A stretch of 14,091 bases of DNA, taken from assembly GCA_944376955.1 (NCBI GenBank), contig CALWEB010000095.1:1-14091 (forward strand), read 5' to 3'. Both the position numbers and the translations under genes were made by a program. The notes beneath the pieces are model-generated. The model did not search any database and was not told the origin of the DNA. It saw nothing but the letters and a program-made list of their open reading frames with translations. Source of the DNA: an uncultured Agathobaculum sp. (GTDB lineage: Bacteria > Bacillota > Clostridia > Oscillospirales > Butyricicoccaceae). Shown one piece after another: positions 1-7,639 of the stretch (position 1 is the stretch's first letter; each line of letters starts with the position of its first letter).

Positions 1-17
1 AAGGAGATTATAGTATC

Positions 18-464
18 ATGAAAGTCATTCTCAAAGCCGATGTCAAGGGCAAGGGTAAAAAGGGCGACCTGATTGAGGTCAGCGAGGGCTACGGCCGCAA
101 TTTCCTGATGCCGCGCGGTTTGGCAGAGCCCGCTACGGCGGATAATCTGAATGTCAAAAAGGCGCAGGATGAAGCACACGCGCGCAAGGTTGCGCTCGAG
201 CAGCAGGCGGCGCGCGAGGCGGCGGAAAAGCTCAAGGTCAGCCCGGTCAAGGTGCCGGCCAAGGGCGGCTCGGGTGGCCGCCTGTTCGGCGCGGTGACCT
301 CCAAGGAAATTGCGGAAGAGCTGAATAAGCAGTATGGTCTGAATGTTCCCAAGCAGAAGATCGTGCTGGAGGAGCCGATCAAGACCTTCGGCGTGCATCG
401 CGTCAAGGCAAAGCTGTATCAGGACATCGCGGGCGAGATTCTGGTACAGGTGGTAGAGGCCTGA
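18..464 (+). CDS. rplI: 50S ribosomal protein L9
   Basis: This is ribosomal protein bL9, which binds 23S rRNA at the base of the L1 stalk in the large subunit. The 148-residue length matches the family. The N-terminal domain is clear: it opens MKVILKADVKGKGKKGD and carries the L9 signature around residues 13-34, with the VSEGYGRNFL core and a following glycine. A lysine/alanine-rich connecting helix (about residues 45-75) leads into a C-terminal domain beginning near SGGRLFGAVTSKEIAEEL. The ATG is preceded by AAGGAG at 1-6 with 11 bases between, and there is no better upstream choice in view. In Firmicutes this gene commonly sits directly upstream of dnaB, as here, but the 291-base gap to dnaB is unusually structured. 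Identification is secure. Confidence 0.98.
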   Translation: MKVILKADVKGKGKKGDLIEVSEGYGRNFLMPRGLAEPATADNLNVKKAQDEAHARKVALEQQAAREAAEKLKVSPVKVPAKGGSGGRLFGAVTSKEIAEELNKQYGLNVPKQKIVLEEPIKTFGVHRVKAKLYQDIAGEILVQVVEA

Positions 465-755
465 CGACTTCGATTGGAACGTACAGTTCCAATCGAGCGA
501 ACCATGCCGCGCTGAAAGCGCGGATAAGGTTTCTCACCGGAGAAAAGTTCCGACCAGCGAAACTTTTCTCCGTCAAATGTGTAAAAAGTCAGGCGCATGT
601 CCTGACTTTTTACGGAATTTCCTGCAAAACAGGAAATCCCGGTCGCATGGCCGCCTAAGGCGGCGGGGTGTTTGGATGCAAACCGCATAGCGGTTTGCGG
701 AACAGTGGCCGCGGTGGACGCGGTAAGCAAATTTTTACAGAAAGGTGGTGCGGTT
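465..755 (+). other. Array of eight consecutive hairpins between rplI and dnaB
   Basis: No convincing gene lies here. Instead at least eight adjacent inverted repeats occupy most of 470-723: 470-496 (11 bp, loop GTACA), 507-523 (6 bp, loop TGAAA), 538-572 (12 bp, 11-base loop), 581-613 (13 bp, 7-base loop), 614-640 (8 bp, one mismatch, 2 more bp, loop CAAAA), 650-664 (6 bp, loop TAA), 678-698 (9 bp, loop ATA) and 709-723 (5 bp, loop GTGGA). All stems except the fifth are perfect, and the arms differ in sequence from one hairpin to the next, so this is not a tandem repeat. None has a clear downstream T-run of terminator type. The short linkers share the word GCATG or CCATG at about 503, 595 and 645. 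It could be a structured leader of dnaB, a small RNA, or nested palindromic elements. Strand is assumed from the flanking genes. Confidence 0.75.
743..748 (+). promoter_or_regulatory. Ribosome binding site that sets the dnaB TTG start
   Basis: AGGTGG, preceded by AAA, lies 7 bases before TTG at 756. The same AGGTG(G) core precedes the probable TTG start of ftsH (4035-4040) and the ATG of the XRE gene (12000-12004). That recurrence supports reading it as a real Shine-Dalgarno, and it argues against the in-frame upstream TTG at 672, which lies inside the hairpin array. Confidence 0.7.
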
Positions 756-2120
756 TTGGATGAGCTTTTGATGCGGCAGGTGCCGCAAGACCTGACGGCG
801 GAGCAGTCGCTTCTGGGCGCGATGCTGGTCGATCCGAACTGCATCCCTGAGGTGATCGAACAGGTGCGCGCGGATGACTTTTATGCCGACGAGAACAAGC
901 GCATCTTTGAGACCATCTATTCCATGTTCAACGGCGCGCAGCGCATCGACCCGGTCACGGTGCTCGATATGCTCACGCGCATGGGGTATTACGACGAGGC
1001 GGGCGGCCGTGCGTACCTGTTCCAGCTGATGGAGGTGACGCCGGGCGCGCGCAACGTCAATGAGTATGTGCGCATCGTGCGCGACAAAAGCCTGCTGCGC
1101 CAGCTGGCAGATGCAGGTGGCGAGATCCAGCAGAATGCGCTGGAGGCACGTGGCGAGGCATCCAGTATCGCGGAATTGGCGGAGCAGCGTATCTATGGTA
1201 TCCGGCAGGGGCGTGAGATCAAGGGCTTATCCAAGCTCAGTGAGGTTATCGCTGACCTGTATACCGAGCTGGACGAGCGCGCCAAGTCGGATAGCGATAT
1301 CCCGGGCATGTCCACGGGGTTTCACGCGCTGGACACCGCGCTGACCGGTCTGAATAAGTCCGACCTGATTTTGATTGCGGCGCGTCCCGGCATGGGCAAG
1401 ACCGCGTTTGCGCTCAATGTGGCGCTGAACGCGGCGAAAGCGAGTGTGAAGGACAAGCCGCGCGGCTACAAAAAAGGGACGGGCGTGTGCGTGTTCCAGC
1501 TTGAGATGGGCAAGGAGCAGCTTGCCAGCCGTTTCCTGTCCAGCGAAGCGCTGATTGAGTCACAAAAGCTCAAAACCGGCAACTTGGACGAGGAAGATTG
1601 GGTCAAGATCGCCCGCGCCTCCGGTATGCTCGCGGGCTTGAACATCTATGTAGACGATAACCCGGCGATCACAGTGGCCGAGATCAAGGCGAAGTGCCGC
1701 CGTCTAGGCGAAGAGTTGGGCCTGATCGTCATTGACTATCTGCAGCTGATGCACGTTGGCGGACGGCACATGGACAACCGTGTGCAGGAGGTCGCGGAGA
1801 TTTCTCGTTCGCTCAAGATCATGGCGAAGGAACTCAATGTGCCGGTGGTTTGCCTGTCGCAGCTGTCACGTGCGTCCGAGCAGCGCTCGGACAAACGGCC
1901 GATGCTGTCCGACCTGCGTGAATCCGGTGCAATCGAGCAGGACGCGGATATCGTTATGTTCATCTATCGAGACGATTACTATGATGATGAAAGCGAAAAC
2001 AAAAACATCGCGGAAATCATCATTGCGAAAAACCGTCACGGCGCGACGGGTACGATTGAATTGCAGTGGGTCGGTCAGTATACGACCTTCTCTAACCCGG
2101 ACCGCATCCATGGGGAGTAA
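756..2120 (+). CDS. dnaB: Replicative DNA helicase DnaB
   Basis: This is the hexameric 5'-3' helicase that unwinds DNA at the replication fork (called DnaC in Bacillus). With the TTG start at 756 it has 454 residues, the usual family length. The N-terminal helical domain opens MDELLMRQVPQDLTAEQSLL and runs to about residue 150. The RecA-like ATPase domain follows, with Walker A ARPGMGKTAF (lysine near residue 215), Walker B LIVIDYLQLM (aspartate near residue 327) and the late motif SDLRESGAIEQDADIVMF. Compared with the Bacillus protein as I remember it, there seem to be about ten extra residues between Walker A and the QLEMG motif (KASVKDKPRGYKKG), rich in lysine. No intein is present. ATG at 771 is an alternative start. 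The stop lies 4 bases before the tilS start, implying co-transcription. Confidence 0.96.
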   Translation: MDELLMRQVPQDLTAEQSLLGAMLVDPNCIPEVIEQVRADDFYADENKRIFETIYSMFNGAQRIDPVTVLDMLTRMGYYDEAGGRAYLFQLMEVTPGARNVNEYVRIVRDKSLLRQLADAGGEIQQNALEARGEASSIAELAEQRIYGIRQGREIKGLSKLSEVIADLYTELDERAKSDSDIPGMSTGFHALDTALTGLNKSDLILIAARPGMGKTAFALNVALNAAKASVKDKPRGYKKGTGVCVFQLEMGKEQLASRFLSSEALIESQKLKTGNLDEEDWVKIARASGMLAGLNIYVDDNPAITVAEIKAKCRRLGEELGLIVIDYLQLMHVGGRHMDNRVQEVAEISRSLKIMAKELNVPVVCLSQLSRASEQRSDKRPMLSDLRESGAIEQDADIVMFIYRDDYYDDESENKNIAEIIIAKNRHGATGTIELQWVGQYTTFSNPDRIHGE

Positions 2121-2124
2121 GGCC

Positions 2125-3462
2125 ATGTTGGGGGCGGTAAAGCGAACCATCGCAGCATATGATATGCTGCGGCCGGAAGAACCGGTTCTGGTGGCGCTGT
2201 CGGGCGGCGCAGATTCGGTCGCGCTTTTGCGTGTGCTGTGCGAGCTGGATTACCCGGTGCGGGCGTTCCATCTCAACCATTGCCTGCGCGGTGCGGAGTC
2301 CGACCGGGATGAAGCATTTTGCCGGGCGTTGTGTGCGCGGCTGGGCGTCGGGCTGACGGTTGAGCGTGTGGACGTGGCCGCGGCGGCGCGTGAGCGGGGC
2401 AGGGGCGTGGAGGAAACCGCCCGCCGCATCCGCTATGCGCGGCTGCACGATGCCGCGCAGGGGGGAAAGGTTGCAACTGCGCACACCGCAGACGACAATT
2501 TGGAGACCGTTCTGTTCCATCTGGTGCGCGGTACCGGCCCGAAAGGGTTGGCGGGTATTCCGCCTGTGCGTGGACAGATCATTCGTCCGCTGCTGGGTGT
2601 GGAGCGTGCGCAGGTGGAAGCGTATCTCGCATCCCTTGGACAGGATTTTGTCACCGACAGCACGAACGCGGACGATGCCTACACCCGCAACCGCATCCGG
2701 CACACGGTTGTGCCGGTGCTGCGGGATCTCCAACCGTCGGTGGCACAAGCTGTAACGCGGCTGGGTCAGTTGCTGCGGCAGGATGAGGACTGCCTGGCGG
2801 CTATGGCGCAGGAATGTTTGGCGCAGGCGGCGCGGCCGGACGGTGCATGGGATATTGCACCGCTGCGGCAGGCACATCCGGCGGTGCGATCGCGCGCATT
2901 GCGGCGACTGTTAGAGCAGGGCGGAATGCCGCTGCGGGATCTGACCGCACAGCATATTCACATGCTGGAGCACTTGCTGGACAGTGAAAATCCGTCTGCT
3001 TGCTGTGCTTTGCCCCATGGGTTCACCGTGCGCCGCGAATATGGGGCGCTGTGCTTGGCGCAGGATACAGCCCAACCACTACGGCCGGCGATGCGGCTTG
3101 GTGTGCCGTCTGAGCAGCTGCTGTGGGATGGCAGTGTGCGGGTTTCCATTCGTGCCTTAGAAAAAAACGAAGTTTTTTACAAATCATTCAATACTTTTTG
3201 CGTAGATTGTGGTACAATAGATTTCGAATCGTTGTGCGTGCGCACACGCAAAACGGGCGACTGCATCCGACTGACGGAAAAAGGCGGCAGCCGGACGCTT
3301 AAAAAGCTGTTGATCGACCGGAAAATCCCCCGGATCAGGCGGGATGGGCTGGCGGTCATAGCGGATAAGAACGGCGTAATCGCTGTGCAGAAGATTGGTG
3401 TGGATTGTTCGCGCCGTCCGCAGGGGGGCGCGCTCATGCAAATAAAAATAGAGGGGTATTGA
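2125..3462 (+). CDS. tilS: tRNA(Ile)-lysidine synthetase TilS
   Basis: TilS ligates lysine to C34 of the CAU-anticodon tRNA-Ile using ATP, so that the tRNA reads AUA instead of AUG; it is normally essential and cytosolic. The protein has 445 residues from ATG 2125, which has GGGGAG at 2112-2117 in front of it. ATG 2110 is an in-frame alternative that overlaps the dnaB end. The N-type ATP pyrophosphatase loop is SGGADS at residues 26-31. The family motif HTADDNLETVLFHLVRGTGPKGL follows in pieces: the HTADDN part, then the RGTGPKGLAGI part. The middle domain (about residues 210-330) and a C-terminal TilS domain (about residues 370-445, RTRKTGDCIRLTEKGG) are present. Placement between dnaB and hpt-ftsH fits the common Firmicutes tilS-hpt-ftsH order. 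hpt begins 2 bases after the stop. Confidence 0.96.
   Translation: MLGAVKRTIAAYDMLRPEEPVLVALSGGADSVALLRVLCELDYPVRAFHLNHCLRGAESDRDEAFCRALCARLGVGLTVERVDVAAAARERGRGVEETARRIRYARLHDAAQGGKVATAHTADDNLETVLFHLVRGTGPKGLAGIPPVRGQIIRPLLGVERAQVEAYLASLGQDFVTDSTNADDAYTRNRIRHTVVPVLRDLQPSVAQAVTRLGQLLRQDEDCLAAMAQECLAQAARPDGAWDIAPLRQAHPAVRSRALRRLLEQGGMPLRDLTAQHIHMLEHLLDSENPSACCALPHGFTVRREYGALCLAQDTAQPLRPAMRLGVPSEQLLWDGSVRVSIRALEKNEVFYKSFNTFCVDCGTIDFESLCVRTRKTGDCIRLTEKGGSRTLKKLLIDRKIPRIRRDGLAVIADKNGVIAVQKIGVDCSRRPQGGALMQIKIEGY
3210..3218 (+). promoter_or_regulatory. Candidate intragenic extended -10 promoter in tilS, upstream of hpt
   Basis: TGG followed by TACAAT forms an extended -10 element inside a locally AT-rich patch of tilS (about 3165-3225), roughly 245 bases before the hpt start. 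No good -35 hexamer lies 16-18 bases upstream. It could give hpt-ftsH their own transcript, but it may only reflect the codons for this part of TilS. Confidence 0.25.
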
Positions 3463-3464
3463 AA

Positions 3465-4019
3465 ATGGCATATGATATGCGGGACGATATCAAGGAAGTC
3501 TATTTTACCGAGCAGCAGCTGGCGGATAAGGTATCCGAACTGGGCGCACGCATCACCGAGGATTACCGGGATAAAAACCCGCTGATCGTCAGCGTGCTCA
3601 AGGGTTCGTATGTATTCATGGCGGATCTGACGCGCCGCATTGACACGCCTTGCAATGTGGATTTCATGGTGGTATCCAGCTATGGCAATGGCACCAAAAC
3701 CTCGGGTGAGGTGCAGATCATCAAGGATATTGAGCAGCCGATCGACGGGCGCGACCTGCTGATTGTGGAGGATATTCTGGACTCCGGCGTAACGCTCAGC
3801 TATTTGATGCAGGTGCTCAAGGCGCGTGGTGCGCATTCTATCCGGCTGTGTACGCTTTTGTCCAAGCCTGCGCGGCATAAGGTGGAAGTGCCGGTCGATT
3901 ATCTGGGCTTTGAGATCCCGGATGAGTTTGTGGTCGGCTACGGCTTGGATTATGCTGAGAAATACCGCAACTTGCCGTATATCGGCATTTTGAAGCCGAG
4001 TGTTTACGGTGGCGAGTAA
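3465..4019 (+). CDS. hpt: Hypoxanthine phosphoribosyltransferase
   Basis: This purine-salvage enzyme converts hypoxanthine (and often guanine) plus PRPP to IMP (GMP) in the cytosol. It has 184 residues, the normal length. The PRPP-binding motif LIVEDILDSGVTL is seen with the acidic pair E102-D103. The upstream loop SVLKGSYVFMADL and the downstream LLSKPARHKVEVPVDYLGFEIPDEF segment, in pieces, are typical of Hpt. The start at ATG 3465 is set by AGGGG at 3452-3456 with 8 bases between. An open frame extends 20 codons upstream into tilS but lacks a ribosome site. The gene sits 2 bases after tilS and 30 bases before ftsH. In Bacillus, Hpt, TilS and FtsH are neighbours in the same way and Hpt has been linked to ftsH regulation; whether that holds here is inference. 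Confidence 0.97.
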   Translation: MAYDMRDDIKEVYFTEQQLADKVSELGARITEDYRDKNPLIVSVLKGSYVFMADLTRRIDTPCNVDFMVVSSYGNGTKTSGEVQIIKDIEQPIDGRDLLIVEDILDSGVTLSYLMQVLKARGAHSIRLCTLLSKPARHKVEVPVDYLGFEIPDEFVVGYGLDYAEKYRNLPYIGILKPSVYGGE

Positions 4020-4049
4020 ATATCAACAAGGAAGAGGTGGCAAACCAAT

Positions 4050-6026
4050 TTGAAAGGAAAGATGAAGGGCTTCGGCCTTTACCTCATTATACTGGTGTTC
4101 CTGCTGGCGGGCGTCAGTTATGTGATCAGCCAGACCCAGCAGAGTGAGCCGATCACTTATTCTGATGTGTTCAACTACTTTATCGCTGGGGACGTGGATG
4201 AATATCAGGTGGACGATTCTGTCCTGACGATGCACCTGCGGAACGAAAAGCGCGTGGTCAGCTATGATTTGGGCGCTTCGCGTGACATCTTCTGGAGTCA
4301 GCTGGGTGAGACCATTGATGCGCAGATGCGGGACGGCACACTGGAACAGGTCGATTATCTGCACACAACGATCCCGTGGTGGGCACAGTTCCTGCCGTAT
4401 ATCATCCTGATCGTGCTGCTCGGCGCGTTCTGGTACTTTATGATGAATAAGCAGTCCGGAGGCGGCGCGGGCCCGATGCAGTTTGGCAAGGCGCGTGCGC
4501 GGCTGGCGCAGGACGATAAGCGCAAGGTAACGTTCAATGATGTGGCCGGCGCGGACGAAGAAAAAGCGGAGTTGCAGGAAATCGTTGAGTTCCTCAAGAA
4601 CCCGCAGAAATTTGTGCAGATTGGTGCGCGTATCCCCAAGGGTGTGCTGCTGGTTGGCCCTCCGGGCACTGGTAAAACCCTGATTGCGCGTGCAGTTGCG
4701 GGCGAAGCAGGTGTGCCGTTCCTGTCGATTTCCGGTTCGGATTTCGTGGAGCTGTATGTCGGTGTCGGTGCATCGCGCGTGCGCGACCTGTTCGAGCAGG
4801 CCAAGAAAAATGCCCCGGCAATCGTGTTCATCGACGAGATTGACGCGGTTGGCCGTCAGCGTGGCGCTGGCTTGGGCGGCGGCCATGACGAGCGCGAGCA
4901 AACACTCAACCAGTTGCTGGTCGAGATGGACGGTTTCGGTGCCAACGAAGGTGTCATTGTCATCGCGGCGACCAACCGGAAGGATATTCTGGACAATGCG
5001 CTGCTGCGTCCGGGCCGCTTTGACCGTCAGGTTTATGTCGGCGCGCCCGACGTCAAGGGACGCGAGGAAATCCTTAAGGTTCATGCGCGGAACAAGCAGT
5101 TTGACCCGGATGTGAAATTTGCGGATATTGCCAAGACCACAGCGGGCTTTACCGGCGCGGATCTGGAAAACCTGCTGAATGAGGCTGCGTTGCTGGCGGC
5201 ACGTCGCAACAAGAAGCTGATTTCGCAGGAGGAGATCGAGGAATCCCTGCTCAAGGTGGTTATGGGCGTCGAGAAGAAGAGCCACATCATCACGGATAAG
5301 GATAAGCGCCTGACGGCATACCATGAGGCAGGCCATGCGATCTGTTTCCATGTGCTGCCGACGCAGGATCCCGTGCATCATGTCACGATTATTCCGCGTT
5401 CGTCTGGTGCAGGCGGTTTCACCATGCCGCTGCCCGAGGAGGATCAGGCCTACCGGACCCAGAAGTATATGGAGGAATACATCATCGTTTGCTTGGGCGG
5501 TCGTGTGGCCGAGCAGCTGACGATGGATGATATTTCAACCGGTGCATACGGTGATATCAAGCAGGCCACACAGATGGCGCGCGCGATGGTCACCAGCTAC
5601 GGTATGAGCGAGAAGATTGGCCCGATCGACTACGGTTCGGATAGCGGGGAAATCTTCCTTGGCCGCGATTTTGCAGCGGGCAAGGGCTATTCCGAGGTCA
5701 AGGCGGCAGAGATTGATGATGAGATCCATCGCATCATTGAAGAGGCGTACCGCGCCTGCAAAAAGCTGCTCAGTGAGCATTTGGAGCAGATGACCCGCGT
5801 TGCGGAATACCTGATCCGCAATGAAACCATGGACGGCGAGACCTTTGTCAAGGTTTATAACGGCGAAGTTGTGCCGGATAAGGTGGTCGGTGAAGACCTG
5901 ATGAGCGAGCTGAAGGAAGAACTCGATGCCAAGGTCGGCAAGGCGCCGGAAAGCGCCACAGAGGCCGCTGAGGCGGACGATTCGGATGCGGAAGAAAAGG
6001 CCGCGTTCATTCATAAGGATGAATAA
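4050..6026 (+). CDS. ftsH: ATP-dependent zinc metalloprotease FtsH
   Basis: FtsH is the membrane-anchored AAA+ protease that removes damaged membrane proteins and short-lived regulators. It has 658 residues from TTG 4050, with AGGTGG at 4035-4040; ATG 4062 in the same frame is an alternative. The order is transmembrane segment 1 (about residues 7-27), an extracytoplasmic domain, transmembrane segment 2 (about residues 109-131, WWAQFLPYIILIVLLGAF), and the AAA module. The module shows Walker A GPPGTGKT (203-210), Walker B VFIDEIDAVG and the second region of homology ATNRKDILDNALLRPGRFDR. The M41 protease domain has the zinc motif HEAGH at 425-429. The tail is acidic (AEADDSDAEEK), as is usual. 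It ends the housekeeping block; a strong terminator follows after 1 base. Confidence 0.98.
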   Translation: MKGKMKGFGLYLIILVFLLAGVSYVISQTQQSEPITYSDVFNYFIAGDVDEYQVDDSVLTMHLRNEKRVVSYDLGASRDIFWSQLGETIDAQMRDGTLEQVDYLHTTIPWWAQFLPYIILIVLLGAFWYFMMNKQSGGGAGPMQFGKARARLAQDDKRKVTFNDVAGADEEKAELQEIVEFLKNPQKFVQIGARIPKGVLLVGPPGTGKTLIARAVAGEAGVPFLSISGSDFVELYVGVGASRVRDLFEQAKKNAPAIVFIDEIDAVGRQRGAGLGGGHDEREQTLNQLLVEMDGFGANEGVIVIAATNRKDILDNALLRPGRFDRQVYVGAPDVKGREEILKVHARNKQFDPDVKFADIAKTTAGFTGADLENLLNEAALLAARRNKKLISQEEIEESLLKVVMGVEKKSHIITDKDKRLTAYHEAGHAICFHVLPTQDPVHHVTIIPRSSGAGGFTMPLPEEDQAYRTQKYMEEYIIVCLGGRVAEQLTMDDISTGAYGDIKQATQMARAMVTSYGMSEKIGPIDYGSDSGEIFLGRDFAAGKGYSEVKAAEIDDEIHRIIEEAYRACKKLLSEHLEQMTRVAEYLIRNETMDGETFVKVYNGEVVPDKVVGEDLMSELKEELDAKVGKAPESATEAAEADDSDAEEKAAFIHKDE

Positions 6027-6027
6027 T

Positions 6028-6069
6028 GCAAAACAAAATCCCACGGTTTCCCGTGGGATTTTGTTTTGC
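6028..6069 (+). terminator. Strong intrinsic terminator after ftsH
   Basis: A perfect 19-bp inverted repeat with loop TTTC. The GC core is CCCACGG/CCGTGGG and the outer stem is AT-rich (ATTTTGTTTTGC on the 3' side), giving a U-rich 3' arm. The outer A/T symmetry means it could also stop transcripts arriving from the minus strand. Confidence 0.9.
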
Positions 6070-6091
6070 TGTACACAGACAGAGTAGGCAC

Positions 6092-6119
6092 AAAAAAGGA
6101 GCGGCAAAGCCGCTCCTTT
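6092..6119 (-). terminator. Intrinsic terminator of the symporter gene
   Basis: An 11-bp perfect stem (GGAGCGGC core) has a 3-base loop. On the minus strand the 3' arm runs into six consecutive T (6092-6097), so this is oriented as the terminator of the minus-strand symporter gene, whose stop is 13 bases away. Together with 6028-6069 it insulates two convergent units. Confidence 0.88.
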
Positions 6120-6132
6120 CGGTTTGTTTACG

Positions 6133-7458
6133 TTATCCGATGCCGCCGGGGATGATAAAACTGCATACCACGACCAGCGCCGCCAGAAAAACATAGATAT
6201 ACTTTGCCAGGAAATCATAGACTGGGCTGAGGGGCTTGTCACGGCCTTCCATCAGCTCTTTCTTGATGGTTTTCACGCCAAGAACCCAGTAGATCATCAC
6301 CGCGCCGAGGATTGCGCCGATCGGCACAACGTAGATCGTAATGATGTCCATCCAGCGGCCCATAAGGGTTTCCTGCTCGATCAGCAGGCCGACGGCGAGC
6401 GTTGCCACGCCGGCCAACACAACGGCCGCCTTGCGGTGAAGTTTGAGACGCGTCTGCGCGGCTTCAGACACCGCTTCCAGCATATTGGCCAGTGAGGTGA
6501 TGCCCGCAAACAGTACGGAAATAAAGAAGAGGAACGCGAACAGCCTTCCGAGCGGCATTTGCTGAAAGACACGCGGCAGCGTGATGAACAGCAGCTTGGG
6601 ACCGGAGGCTGGGTCCAAACCGAAGGCAAATACCGACGGGATGACCGCAAAGCCCGCCAGCATCGCGGCGCAGGTGTCCAGCACGGCGGTCATGCAAGAG
6701 GAATGCACAATATCCTCTTTTTTCGAGAGGTAAGAGCCGTAAATGATCATACCCGATCCGGTGACCGACAGCGAGAAGAACGCTTGTCCCATTGCCATGA
6801 TCCAGGTGCGGGGATTGAGCAGGTACTCCCACTGGGGGACGAGTAGGTATTTGTAGCCTTCCAGTGCGCCGGGCAGGAAGAATACGCGCACCGCGATGAT
6901 CAGAAATAGGATGAAGAACGCGGGCATCATCACTTTATTGATCTTTTCAATACCGCCGGATACGCCGAAAATCAGGATCGCAACCGTTATCACCACAACG
7001 ATGACATGCCATGGCACGCTTGACAGGTGGGTCGCGCTCATCTGCGCGAAGTAGGTTTCCGGTTCGGTACTCATCAGCGAGCCGGTCAGTGCGCCGAACG
7101 CGCACCGGACAACCCAGCCCACGATGATCGAGTAGCCAATCGCAATGCCAAGCGATCCAAACAGCGGGATGGCGCCGAGTACAGCGCCGCCTTTTTTGCC
7201 GCGTGTTTTCATCGCGTATTCATAGGAGCCGATCGGTCCAGTACCGGTCAGGCGTCCAAAGGCAAATTCGCCGGACAGGCCGACATAACCGAACAGCGCG
7301 ACAAACAGCAGATAGGGGATCAGAAAGGCCGCGCCGCCATATTGCCCGGTGCGGTAGGGGAACATCCAGATGTTGCCCATGCCGACCGCAGAACCGACCG
7401 CCGCAAGCACAAAACCAACCTTGGAAGTAAAAGTACCATTCACACTTTTTTGATGCAT
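6133..7458 (-). CDS. Sodium-dependent amino acid symporter, NSS/SNF family
   Basis: This is a neurotransmitter:sodium symporter-family membrane transporter (LeuT/MhsT fold), which uses the sodium gradient to import a small substrate, usually an amino acid. The first membrane helix carries the family signature SAVGMGNIWMFPYRTGQYGG in pieces, with the unwound GNIWMFPY stretch that lines the substrate and sodium sites. Hydrophobic segments then repeat to the C-terminus; about eleven membrane helices fit the 441-residue length, close to bacterial members such as MhsT. The start ATG at 7458 has GGAG nine bases upstream on the minus strand. The gene stands alone, divergent from the hom-thrB-lysC operon with a 230-base shared gap, so its substrate may belong to aspartate-family or hydrophobic amino acid metabolism; that is inference. 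The substrate cannot be read from the sequence. Confidence 0.93.
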   Translation of the reverse strand: MHQKSVNGTFTSKVGFVLAAVGSAVGMGNIWMFPYRTGQYGGAAFLIPYLLFVALFGYVGLSGEFAFGRLTGTGPIGSYEYAMKTRGKKGGAVLGAIPLFGSLGIAIGYSIIVGWVVRCAFGALTGSLMSTEPETYFAQMSATHLSSVPWHVIVVVITVAILIFGVSGGIEKINKVMMPAFFILFLIIAVRVFFLPGALEGYKYLLVPQWEYLLNPRTWIMAMGQAFFSLSVTGSGMIIYGSYLSKKEDIVHSSCMTAVLDTCAAMLAGFAVIPSVFAFGLDPASGPKLLFITLPRVFQQMPLGRLFAFLFFISVLFAGITSLANMLEAVSEAAQTRLKLHRKAAVVLAGVATLAVGLLIEQETLMGRWMDIITIYVVPIGAILGAVMIYWVLGVKTIKKELMEGRDKPLSPVYDFLAKYIYVFLAALVVVCSFIIPGGIG

Positions 7459-7494
7459 TTTTTTAATCTCCGGTTTCTTTTCACAAGTCTATTT

Positions 7495-7523
7495 AGTATA
7501 TCACAGTGATGGGAAGAAAGCCA
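7495..7523 (-). promoter_or_regulatory. Possible promoter for the symporter gene
   Basis: On the minus strand TATACT (7495-7500) is a fair -10. At 17 bases spacing the -35 position reads TGGCTT, a poor match. The -10 abuts the palindrome ATCACAGTGAT at 7500-7510. Confidence 0.3.
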
Positions 7524-7571
7524 TACACGTTTTTACCAGAAAAGAAACGCCGCTTTGTCATATCCGACAAA
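7500..7571. promoter_or_regulatory. Candidate operator palindromes in the divergent gap
   Basis: Two short perfect inverted repeats lie between the divergent symporter and HTH-ACT genes: ATCACAGTGAT at 7500-7510 (5 bp, 1-base centre), touching the minus-strand -10, and TTTGTC/GACAAA at 7554-7571 with a 6-base centre. A near-perfect 9-base tandem duplication (GGAAATTCA, GGAAATTTA) sits at 7581-7598. They could be binding sites for a regulator of one or both units. Palindromes of this size can arise by chance. Confidence 0.3.
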
Positions 7572-7610
7572 AGCCCGTGCGGAAATTCAGGAAATTTATC
7601 AGTTATTCCC

Positions 7611-7639
7611 TTGCACTTGTCGCCTGCTTATGGTATGAT
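7611..7639 (+). promoter_or_regulatory. Candidate promoter of the HTH-ACT/hom/thrB/lysC operon
   Basis: TTGCAC (7611-7616), 17 bases, then TATGAT (7634-7639), with TG one base before the -10, which makes it an extended -10 promoter. The -35 is only a partial match (TTG). Transcription would start near 7646, about 43 bases before the gene. The leader contains a weak 6-bp hairpin at 7653-7668 followed by T residues. I see no riboswitch or T-box signature. Confidence 0.6.

Noticed and set aside
470..723. CRISPR array
   Set aside because: The palindromes differ from each other in sequence, length and spacing. There is no identical direct repeat with unique spacers, and no cas gene is present.
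672..755. Upstream in-frame TTG giving DnaB 28 more residues
   Set aside because: It lies inside the hairpin array with no ribosome site, and the extra residues do not resemble a DnaB N-terminus. TTG 756 has AGGTGG at good spacing and gives the normal length.
1756..2124. Open frame upstream of tilS overlapping dnaB
   Set aside because: It is the tilS frame extended through dnaB; the translation is arginine/serine-rich shadow sequence, and the TilS motifs begin only after ATG 2125.
4023..5381. Minus-strand open frame of 452 codons opposite ftsH
   Set aside because: It is the antisense shadow of a clearly conserved ftsH, with no recognisable domain and no ribosome site.
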